Of a DNA stretch of 64,000 nucleotides, positions 55,213 to 64,000 are shown piece by piece. The stretch spans positions 106,046,515-106,110,514 of the forward strand of contig CM075729.1 in NCBI GenBank assembly GCA_037974335.1, in the 5' to 3' direction. The translations under genes were made by a program, and so were the position numbers. How positions within the stretch are numbered: the first letter of the stretch is position 1; every line of letters begins with the position of its first letter. The notes beneath the pieces are model-generated. The model was given only the letters and a program-made list of their open reading frames with translations. It was not told where the DNA came from and ran no database searches. This DNA comes from Prionace glauca. Lineage: Eukaryota > Chordata > Chondrichthyes > Carcharhiniformes > Carcharhinidae.

Positions 55213-55875
55213 AGTCAGTGCTGGGAGATGGACTGAGTTCAGTGTCCCAGAGGTCAGTGCTGGGGGACGGAGTTCAGTGTCCCCAGGGGGTCAGTGCTGG
55301 GGGACGGAGTTCAGTGTCCCAGGGGTCAGTGCTGGGGGACGGAGTTCAGTGTCCCAGAGGTCAGTGCTGGGAGACTGAGTTCAGTGTCCCAGGGGTCAGT
55401 GCTGGGGACTGAGTTCAGTGTCCCAGGGGTCAGTGCTGGGGGACGGAGTTCAGTGTCCCAGGGGTCAGTGCTGGGGGACTGAGTTCAGTGTCCCAGGGGT
55501 CAGTGCTGGGGGACGGAGTTCAGTGTCCAGAGGTCAGTGCTGGGGGACGGAGTTCAGTGTCCCAGGGGTCAGTGCTGGGGGACGGAGTTCAGTGTCCCAG
55601 AGGTCAGTGCTGGGGGACTGAGTTCAGTGTCCCAGATGTCAGTGCTGGGGGACGGAGTTCAGTGTCCCCAGGGGTCAGTGCTGGGGGACGGAGTTCAGTG
55701 TCCCAGAGGTCAGTGCTGGGAGACTGAGTCAGTGTCCCAGGGGTCAGTGCTGGGGGACTGAGTTCAGTGTCCCAGGGGTCAGTGCCTGGGGGACGGAGTT
55801 CAGTGTCCCAGGGGTCAGTGCTGGGGGACTGAGTTCAGTGTCCCAGGGGTCAGTGCTGGGGGACTGAGTTCACTG
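55213..55875. repeat. 35-bp minisatellite, copy B (about 19 units)
   Basis: Same unit as 10,901-14,145 but one fifth as long. GGGGGACGGAG and CCCAGAGGTC variants are common here and rare in A, so the two arrays have turned over independently. Confidence 0.95.
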
Positions 55876-56309
55876 TAAGGTTGTACATTGACACGCTGAT
55901 TCTCTCTGCCTGATCTTACCGGATGTCTGGTTTGTCATCTCAGGACTGTATTCAGATTCTCCTTTGCCATGTTTGAGTGTGTGTTCACCAGTTCTGTGAT
56001 ATAATCCCAGAATTCAGAGTTGATATTTTCAGCTATGAACCTCTGCCTGGGAATGCAGCGATGGGTATTACTGTCACGATATCCTATTTGGACACCATTG
56101 ACCACTGCAGTGCTTATGAACTCAGGAAAACCTTCTATCCCAGAGACAACAGTTCGCATCACCGTGTGTGTGTTCGTGTCTGTAAAAAAAAAGTTCAAGG
56201 GATTGGTCACTAAACACCGTCTGATCATCACAACAATCTCACTGGCCTTCACCATCCCCTCTCCCCATGTCCCCAATCATCACCCCGACAGAGCCCCCCA
56301 TATAGAATC

Positions 56310-57395
56310 CCCTACTCCCGATCACCACCCCCCTCCCCCGATCACCACCCCCTCCCCCGATCACCACCCCCTCCCGATCACCACCCCCTCCCCGATCACC
56401 ACCCCCTACCCCCGATCACCACCCCCTCCCCCGATCACCACCCCTCCCCCGATCACCACCCCCTCCCCCGATCACCACCCCCTCCCCCGATCACCAATCC
56501 CACCCCCGATCACCACCCCCTCCCCGATCACCACCCCCTCCCCCGATCACCACCCCCTCCCCCGATCACCACCCCCTCCCCCGATCACCACCCCCTCCCC
56601 CGATCACCACCCCCTCCCCCGATCACCACCCCTCCCCCGATCACCACCCCCCTCCCCCGATCACCACACCCTCCCCCCCGATCACCACCCCCCTCCCCCG
56701 ATCACCACCCCCCTCCCCCGATCACCACCCCCTCCCCCGATCCACCACCCCCCTCCCCCGATCACCACCCCCTCCCCCGATCACCACCCCCTCCCCCGAT
56801 CATCACCCCCAAATCACCACCCCCTCCCACCAATCACCACCACCTCCCCCGATCACCACCCCCTCCCCCGATCACCACCCCCTCCCCCGATCACCACCCC
56901 CCTCCCCCCGATCACCACCCCCCTCCCCCGATCACCAATCCACCCCCGATCAACCACCCCTCCCCCGATCACCCACCCCCTCCCCCGATCACCACCCCCT
57001 CCCCCAATCACCACCCCCTCCCCCGATCATCACCCCCAATCACCACCCCCCCCCGATCACCACCCCCCTCCCCCGATCACCACCCCTCCCCAATCACCAC
57101 CCCCTCCCCCGATCATCACCCCCAATCACCACCCCCTCCCCCATCACCATCCCCTCCCCCGATCACCACCCCCCTCCCCGATCACCACCCCCTCCCCCCG
57201 ATCACCACCCCCTCCCCCCGATCACCACCCCCACCCCCGATCACCACCCCCTCCCCCGATCACCACCCCCCTCCCCCGATCACCACCCCCTCCCCCGATC
57301 ACCACCCCCTCCCCCGATCACCACCCCCCACCCCCGATCACCACCCCCCTCCCCCGATCACCAATCACCACCCCCTCCCCCTCCCCCTCCCCCAA
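56310..57395. repeat. C-rich 19-bp satellite, copy B
   Basis: This is an array of CCCCCTCCCCCGATCACCA with many one-base length variants in the C runs. The GATTATCA variant that fills copy A is absent. It is about half the length of copy A. Confidence 0.95.
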
Positions 57396-58066
57396 TCACC
57401 AAACCCTCGCACCAATTACCACCCTCCCTCTTAATTACCACCCACTCCCCGATCACCATCCCCCCCCCTGTTCACTACCCCAACCTCCCAATAACCATCC
57501 CCTCCTCCTCCTCCTCCCAGTCACCACACCTCTCTCCCCGATAACCACCCCCACCCCTGATCACCACCCTGTCCCCCATTCACCATCCCCTCCTCCCAAT
57601 CACCATCAGAGCCACCCCCCGAACACCACCCTGAATGGGCCAGTAATATGGTCTGGGAGGCTGTGTAAGCGGTTGTCAGGCAGGAAGGGTCAGTGTCCAT
57701 CCCATCCTGATATCGGTCCCGTCTGTCGTGCCTGCAATGTCGAGCCACCCGCCTGACACTCTGCAGCCTCCCAGCACCCAGCCTCCAAGGATATTCCTCC
57801 AACCCTTCCGGCCCCCCCCACCCCCCAGTCACAACCACAGACTGCCGAGGCACAGCCCCGATAAACCCCACCCTATCACCCCCACCCCCCTACACCCTGT
57901 GTCCTCACAGCCATCAGATTTTCAATCCCTCCTTTATCCCCATAGGATAAAGTGACCCATAACCACCAGGAACATGTCAAGACTGGGGCTGGGGTCTCCA
58001 AGCTGCATCTCCTCACTACCTTTGAGGAGCTCTTTGGGGCTCGCAGGGAAGGCTGAGGAGGGAATG
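57396..58066. other. Degenerate C-rich then unique sequence, copy B
   Basis: Duplicate of 16,831-17,560. No gene seen. Confidence 0.5.
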
Positions 58067-58411
58067 GTGCTTTTATTTCAAAGAGAATGGAATATAAAAG
58101 TCGGGAAAGCTTGCTAAAACTATACAAGGCACCAATTAGACTAAATCTGGAAAACTGTGAACAATTTTAGTCCCCTTATCAAAGGGAAAATATACTGGCA
58201 TTGGAAGCAGCCCAGAGAAAGTTCACCAGGTTGATCCCGGGTATGAAGGGATTTTCTTATGAGGAGATGTTGAGTAGATTGGGCCTGTACTCATTGGAGT
58301 TGAGCAGAAAGAGAGGCGACCTTATCGAGACATATCGGATTCTCAGGGTCTTTGACAGGGTAGGTACTGAGAGGGTGTTTCCTCCTGTGGGACAATGCCA
58401 AGATTGGAGGT
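58067..58411 (+). mobile_element. CR1 C-terminal fragment between 80-bp direct repeats, B only
   Basis: The plus strand reads AAQRKFTRLIPGMKGFSYEE and ETYRILRVFDRV. Flanking sequence of about 80 bp is repeated: 57,987-58,066 and 58,412-58,491 both read through GCTGCATCTCCTCA and GCAGGGAAGG. Copy A has a single copy of the 80 bp and no CR1. Confidence 0.8.
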
Positions 58412-58604
58412 GGGGTCTCCGAGCTGCATCTCCTCAATACCTCTGAGGAGCACTATGGGGCTAGCAGGGAAGGGTGAAGAGGGAATGGTCACTGACAGTC
58501 AGGTCAGGGTTCACCATGGAAGTGAGCATTCCCAAAACCTGAGTTCACATGACTCATTCCAGGTAAGTGGCAAACTGCCCAGACCCTTGTCCTTTTCTAC
58601 TTTA

Positions 58605-60507
58605 AAAATTAGAAAGAAACTTAAGCCAAGGAATAAGGACAGCTAAAAGGGGTCACGTAAAGCACTGGCCGGCAGGATTAAGGAAAATCCCAAGGCTTTT
58701 TATACATATGTAAAGAGCAAGAGGGTAGCCATGGAAAGGGTTGGCCCACTCAAGGACAAGGGATGGAATCTATGTGGGGATCCAGAGGAATTGGATGAGA
58801 TATTAATAAATAGTTTCCATCAGTGTTCAACAAAGTGAATGACTTCAGAGATAATGAGTCTGGGAAAGGATGTGTAGGTAGCTTGAGTCATGTTGAGATC
58901 AAAAAGGAGGAGCTATTGGGTTCTTGAGAGGTATTACGGTCGACAAGTCCCCAGGGCCTGATGGGATATACCCCAGAATACTGAGTTAGGCAAGGAGGAA
59001 ATGGCTGGGGCCTTGAGAGAAATCTTTGTATCCTCACTGACTACAGGGGAGGTCCCAAAGGACCGGAGAATAGCCAATGTTGTTCCTTTGTTTAGGAAGG
59101 GGAGCAAGAATAATCCAGGTAACTATTGGCTGGATCATCATTGGAGGGAAATTATTGGAGAGGATTCTTCGAGACAGGATTTATTCCTGCTTGGAAATAA
59201 GTGGATGTATTAGTGAGAGGCAACATGGTTTTGTGAAGGGGAGGTCATGTCTCACTAACTTGATCGAGTTTTTTGAGGAAGTGTCGAAGATGATTGATGA
59301 GGGTAGGGCAGTGGATGCTCTTTGCATGGACTTCAGTAAGGCCTTTGACAAGGTCCCTCATAGCAGACTGGTGCAGAAGGTAGAGTTGCATGGGATCAGA
59401 GGTGAGCTGGCAAGGTGGATACAAAACTAGCTCGGTCAAAGAAGACAGAGGGTAGCAGTGGAAGGATGTGTTTCTGAATGGAGGGCTGTGACAAGTGCGG
59501 TTCCTCAGGGATCAGTGCTGGGACATTTGCTGTTTGTAATATATATAAATGATTTGGAGGAAAATGTAACTGATTCAATTAGAAAGTTTGCAGATGACAC
59601 AAATGTTGGTGGTTTTGAGGATAACGATGAGGGCCATCAGAGGATACAGCAGGATATAGATCAGTTGGAGACTTGCACAGAGAAAAGGCAGATGGAGTTT
59701 AATCCAGACAAATGTGAGGTCATGCATTTTGTAAGGTCTAATACGGATAGGAAATATACAGTAAATGGCAGAACCGTTAAGAGTAGTGATAGGCAAAGGG
59801 ATCTGGATGTACAGGTACACAGGTCACTCACTGAAAGTGGCAACATAAGTAGAGAAGGTGGTCAGGAAGACAAATGGCATGCTTGCCTTCATCGGACAGG
59901 GCATTGAGTTTAAAAATTGGCAAGTCATGTTGACGCTTTATAGAACATTAGTTAGGTCGCACTTGGAATATAGTGTTCAATTCTGGTCGCCACACTACCA
60001 GAAGGATGTGGAAGCTTTGGAGAGGGAACAGAAAAGATTTACCCGGATGTTGCCTGGTATGGTGAGCATTAGCTATCAGAGGTTGGAGAAACTTAGTTTG
60101 TTCTCACTGGAACCACAAAGGTTGAGGGGAGACCTGATAGAAGTCGACAACATTATGAGATGAATGGACAGAGTGGATAGTCAGGAGCTTTTTCCCAGGG
60201 TGGAAGAGTCAATTACTAGAGACCACAGGTTTGAGGTGCAAGGGGCAAGGTTTAAAGGAGATGTACGAGGCAGATATTTTTACACAGAGAGCAATGGGTA
60301 CCTGGAACCCATTGCCGAGGAATGTAGTGGAAGCAGATACGGTAGTAACTTTTAACGGGCATCATGATAAATACATGAAGAGGATAGAAATCGAGGGATA
60401 TGGTCCCAGAAGGGTCGGGGGTTTTAGTTCAGTCAGGCAGCATGGTTGGTGCAGGATTGGAGGGCCGAAGGGCCTGTTCCTGTGCTGTAATTTTCTTTGT
60501 TCTTTAT
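58605..60507 (+). mobile_element. Decayed CR1 (family 2-like), uninterrupted, copy B
   Basis: Counterpart of 17,595-20,181 without the solo LTR. Motifs [46 protein letters not shown] and KFADDTNVGG are readable, with many stops and frameshifts. The tail is TTCTTTGTTCTTT. Confidence 0.9.
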
Positions 60508-60529
60508 TCTCTTGCACTGAACCTTTTGT

Positions 60530-61623
60530 CATCTGTTACAGGAAATGATCCAGATGCATTCAACCCCCCCACTCCGCTCCTCCTAAGATGCAGAACGGCA
60601 GTTGGAAGAAAATCTCGGAGGAAAGCCCTGAGGAAATAACCAAGCTTAATATTTATCAATCGACACCAGCTTCCACCACACAATCCCTCAGAGCAGACAC
60701 GATCACCTCAGTGGGACAAGTTTGTGCTGAGTCTTCTGGGTCACTTATTGGTGGGCACCACACAGCCTTTGATCCACATCGGGTGAGGGCGGGAACATCG
60801 AGGGTTCGGGCACACGGAGTTCTTCCGGAGCTCAGGATGCATCCGGCCCCAACCCAAGTGCTAGGCCTCTGGGATCAGTCATCCTGAAACTGCTGGAGAT
60901 ACATCAGCAGCAATGGTGGAGGGGCTGTCAGCAACACTGCATCAACTGTGAGGCTTTTGGAGGAGTCGAACAGATTTCTGTCACAGGAGGTGGTACCGGT
61001 ACAGTGTGGCACTCAGGCTAACACTGCAAGGGTCACATCCACAGTGGAAAGCCTGGGGCAAGGATTGGTCACCATGGCTGACAGGATGTAGACCATCCTG
61101 GAGACACGGCCATGACTGCGAGCCTCAAACTTGGTCCAGTCTCAGGGGGCATCGCTGAGGGTTTGCACAGCATGGGGCAGATGTAGCTGGGATTCCAGGA
61201 CTGACAGAACCAGGTGATGCTGAGGCTGGCCCACTGTCCCATGGAGTATCCCCGGTACATATGGGCACCCTGAGGGAGGAGGAAGGCTTGGAGCCAATGC
61301 TGGGACCTTCCAGCCAGGAGACACCAGACAACCCTAAACCTTCTGGTTCCACCCCCTCCCACTCTTTCCTGACACCGGAGCATCTCACGGGCAGCGAGAT
61401 GAACAGGGTGGTTACACCAGTGTCATCCGCAAGTCAGCCAGAGACCTGGAGGTCTCAGCCCCCCAGGGGTCTCCCACCAAGAGGATCACAGGCTCCGGGT
61501 GTGGAAGGCAATAGGGTGCCTCCCCATCCAATGTGCATCCTGGGGGGTCACCCAGGTGCAGTAAAAGACCACGAAAAATTCAGAAGTTCTCGTGTCATCA
61601 GGAGGGTAGAAGTTAAGGTTTGC
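60530..61623 (+). pseudogene. Possible Harbinger accessory ORF relic, copy B
   Basis: Duplicate of 20,200-21,297, with the same acceptor-like start and broken coding-like runs. Identity is uncertain for the same reasons. Confidence 0.3.
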
Positions 61624-61753
61624 ACCCCCCACCCCACCCGCACAGGGTTCTGTTCCCTCCTTAACCCCACACAGCCCATTGACTGCACATTTATGTGCGA
61701 GACCCACACTCATACGTGTGCCCAGGTGCCAGTGTGGACAGAGAGGGCAGGTA

Positions 61754-63132
61754 ATATGTGATCAGCAAGTTTGCAGATGACACAATGATGGCAGGATTGG
61801 CGGACAGTGAGGAGGAGTGTCAGGCAACACAGCAGGATATAGATAGGCTGGTATATTGGGCAGATAAATGGCAATTGGAATTTAATCCTGATAAATGCGA
61901 GGTGATACATTCTGGAAGGAATAATGTAGAGGGGAGTTATATGATAAAGGGTAGACCTATTAAGAGTATAGAAATGCAGAGGGACCTGGGGGTGCAAGTG
62001 CACAAGCCTTTGAAGGTGGCAACACAGGTGGAGAAGGTTGCGAAGAAAGCTTATGGTATGCTAGCCTTTATAGGAAGGGGAATAGAGTACAAGAGCTGGA
62101 GTCTAATGCTACAGTTGTACAGAACATTGGTTAGGCCGCATATGGAGTACTGCGTCCAGTTCTGGTCACCTTACTACCGGAAGGACGTGGAGACCCTGGA
62201 GAGAGTGCAGAGGAGGTTTACCAGGATGTTGCCTGGTATGGAAGGACTGGGGTATGAGGAAAGAGTGGGTAAATTGGGGCTCTTTTCCTTAGAAAGAGGA
62301 AGATTGTGGGGGGATCTAATAGAAGTGTATAAGATTATGAAGGGTATAGATAGAGTAAACAGTGGCAGGCTTTTTCCTAGATTGGAGACAAATATCACAA
62401 GGGGGCACGGGCTTAGGATGAGGGGAGGGCGAGGTATAATTTGGATGCTGGAGGGAGGTTTCTCACACAGAGGGTTGTTGGGGTATGGAATGCACTGCCA
62501 AGTAAGGTGGTGGAGGCAGGCATGCTGGACTTGTTTAAGGTTTACTTAGATAGACACATGAGCGAAATAGGGATGGAGGGTTATAGGAGACTGTTTTAAA
62601 TAAGGATCAGAGCCTCGGGACGTTCCTGGAAATCAACTGTTACATGTTGTTGATGTTTTTCTCTTTTACTCCACAAGTGTGTTGGTCCACCTTGTTGTCT
62701 AACGAGAGGCATGCAAACGGTGGGTCGTGCATGGGCTGCTCTTGGATGTTTCGAGAGTGGCCTAGTACTTCATGTTGTTTGTGTACGCTTAAACTGGACC
62801 AGCTGATGGGCACCATGACAGCTCAGTGACTAGCACTGCTGGCTGTGCAGACACATGGATTTGGGCCAGTGTCTGTGGGAGTTTGTGCATTCTCCCTGTG
62901 GTTGCGTGGGTTTTCTCCGGGTGCTCCAGTTTCATCCCACACCACAGCTGTTAGGCTGATTGGTGCAACAAATTGTCCCTAAATTATTCTCCCCTGAATC
63001 TGGTTTCAATGTGGGTGCCATAAGCATAGACATGGGTCAAGGGTAGAAGAGGAAAGGCACAATGTTAAAATGGCAGCACAGGCTCGTTGGGCCGAAGGGC
63101 CTGTTTCCCGTGCTGTGTTGTTCTTTGTTCTT
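61754..63132 (+). mobile_element. CR1 LINE family 2, 5'-truncated, B only, 4-bp target duplication
   Basis: The insertion splits a site that is whole in copy A (about 21,710) and is bounded by GGTA (61,750-61,753 and 63,133-63,136). It opens at [19 protein letters not shown] and reads the C-terminus ([20 protein letters not shown]) with a late frame break near 62,440. The 3' UTR, the V-SINE-like block (about 62,820-63,080) and the TTGTTCTTTGTTCTT tail follow. Absence from A shows that family 2 moved after the duplication. Confidence 0.9.
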
Positions 63133-63136
63133 GGTA

Positions 63137-64000
63137 GGATTCAGACTTGTGTGGCACCAGGGCAGCATTACCGTGTGCCACAGAGTGAGTCATCACCACC
63201 CTCCTGCCTGGACCAAGGACTCGCTAGCATGCCCAGCCCACTCCCATCACCCTGGTCTGATACCATTTGGACCCTTGTCCTCCTCCAGCCATCCCGGCAG
63301 CCTGAACTGGTCCTGAAAGAGTCCGGGGATGTCCGAACTCCGGAGGATGGAGCTGTTGTGGACACTCCCTGGGTGTTGTACACACAGTGCATGATATTCA
63401 GCCTGTGGTCACGGACAATCTGCACATTTAGGAAGTGGAACCCCTTCTTATTGATGAAGTGCATTCCCTGATCATGTGGGATCCACTGGATAACGTGAAT
63501 GCCATCTACAGCCCTCTGCACATGGGGCAGTGCAGTGATGGTGGTCAAGCTGCAGTCCAGGCTTCCTGTTGGGCCTGGCCCATGTTGAAGTGGATGTAAT
63601 TGGCTGGATTCCTGGAAGGACCTGGTGGTGTAGAAGTTGAGGGCACCGTGACCATCACTGCCACCGGGAGTGGGTGTCCTCCTGTGCCTCGAGTTACCAG
63701 GTCTGAGGAGCTGAAACAGGTGCCACACTGTCTCCGTACTTAGACAGAGCCAGCAGCATCGTGTGGCTTCCATCATCCCTGCAAAACATCTACAACTCCT
63801 GTACACCCTGAGCCTCCACCTCCTCCTTCCCCTGCCCCCCTCCCCTGTGGCAGGATGTGCTGCCATGTCCTGGCGCTGACCGGCAGCCCCCTGCCCTCCT
63901 GCTGTGGCTTCTGCCTTCTGGCACGCAGGGTGGGCACAGGTATGGGATGCCAGGCTACCCATTGCGGACCCTTGAAGCTTGGGTATGAGTGCTATCACCG
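63137..64000 (-). pseudogene. PIF/Harbinger transposase relic (HARBI1-like), copy B
   Basis: This is a 276-codon open run on minus. It has STETVWHLFQLLRPG, ALNFYTTRSFQES, AVDGIHVIQWIPHD, FINKKGFHFLNVQIVRDH and IMHCVY, the Harbinger DDE signature up to the second Asp. The region between the helix part and DGIHV is out of register with the family, so an older pair of frame changes is likely. It lacks the 32-bp deletion seen in copy A. It runs off the window. Confidence 0.75.

Larger units (their letters stand above)
52519..56179 (-). pseudogene. MHC class I alpha chain, broken (locus B)
   Basis: The same exons as locus A are present: exon 2 55,920-56,179, exon 3 53,803-54,106, exon 4 53,406-53,685, exon 5 52,930-53,049, exon 6 52,519-52,550. 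Splice sites are kept. Exon 2 is one base short near its 3' end and runs into TGA after NTVLR. Exon 3 carries an in-frame 27-bp insertion (residues HSEHVNSDQ), a compensating minus-one/plus-one pair and an uncompensated extra base before KDYISLEP. Exon 4 has an extra G after EIEINAGG. Exons 5 and 6 are open. Three breaks make it a pseudogene if the assembly is correct. All are single-base indels, so sequencing error must be excluded. Its alpha2 also lacks both disulfide cysteines. Confidence 0.85.
44319..64000. repeat. Segmental duplication, copy B
   Basis: This is the direct-orientation partner of 1-22,560. It carries, in order, the end of a CR1, an orphan MHC leader exon, a second CR1, old repeats, a broken MHC class I locus, shortened tandem arrays, a CR1 relic and a Harbinger relic. 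It continues past the window end. The CR1 at its left margin (42,331-45,198) is the full view of the element whose 3' end opens copy A at base 1, so the true left edge of the duplication must lie left of 44,319. Confidence 0.95.

Noticed and set aside
56020-57756. Long proline/histidine-rich reading frame (578 codons), and similar ones at 14,474-14,962
   Set aside because: It is the translation of a 19-bp C-rich satellite whose unit is not a multiple of three, with no composition other than the repeat. It also runs antisense over the MHC alpha1 exon.
61754-63132. Independent SINE insertion beside a CR1
   Set aside because: The same SINE-like block follows the same UTR in the full element at 35,396-39,955, and the GGTA duplication brackets both parts as one insertion.

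Overview
The window looks like nuclear DNA of a cartilaginous fish, most likely a shark. It carries vertebrate-type split exons of an MHC class I gene, elasmobranch-style tRNA-derived V-SINEs (HE1-like), several CR1-clade LINE families and a PIF/Harbinger relic. There are no bacterial-style genes. Unique sequence is sparse and most of the window is retroelement or tandem repeat.

The main structure is a direct segmental duplication. Bases 1 to about 22,560 (copy A) reappear from 44,319 to the window end (copy B), so the repeat unit is about 44.3 kb. The copies are close to identical over long stretches. They differ by repeat-array length changes, a solo LTR found only in A (18,901-19,583) and a CR1 found only in B (61,754-63,132). 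The part between them (about 22,560-44,318) is seen once here.

Each copy holds one MHC class I locus on the minus strand. In copy A five exons are open with consensus splice sites: alpha1 14,189-14,449, alpha2 9,522-9,797, alpha3 9,126-9,404, transmembrane 8,651-8,770 and cytoplasmic 8,210-8,241. A polyadenylation signal lies at 7,385-7,390. A matching 52-bp leader exon with a TATA-like promoter lies at 33,419-33,470, which would make intron 1 about 19 kb. The encoded protein lacks both cysteines of the usual alpha2 disulfide and several peptide-anchoring tyrosines, so it is probably non-classical. The copy B locus has frame breaks in alpha1, alpha2 and alpha3 and reads as a pseudogene, unless some single-base indels are assembly errors. 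Two further leader exons (1,600-1,651 and 45,909-45,960) are orphans, cut off from their promoter by a CR1 insertion.

Intron 2 of each locus is dominated by a 35-bp minisatellite (about 3.2 kb in A, 0.66 kb in B). Just upstream of the alpha1 exon is a C-rich 19-bp satellite (2.2 kb in A, 1.1 kb in B). The alpha1 exon is thus sandwiched between two unstable arrays and is about ten times more divergent between copies than the 3' end of the gene.

The middle (24-45 kb) is a nest of CR1 LINEs. A near-intact young element (25,886-29,645, minus) sits inside an older one (24,516-32,530). A nearly full-length element of a second family (35,396-39,955, minus) keeps a TATA-bearing 5' region, ORF1 (zinc finger plus SGNH fold), ORF2 (APE endonuclease plus RT) and a 3' UTR that contains a V-SINE body. 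In both families ORF1 and ORF2 share a reading frame across one TAA preceded by TTTAAAC and followed by a G tract. Right of the MHC gene in each copy lie a decayed CR1 and a PIF/Harbinger transposase relic.
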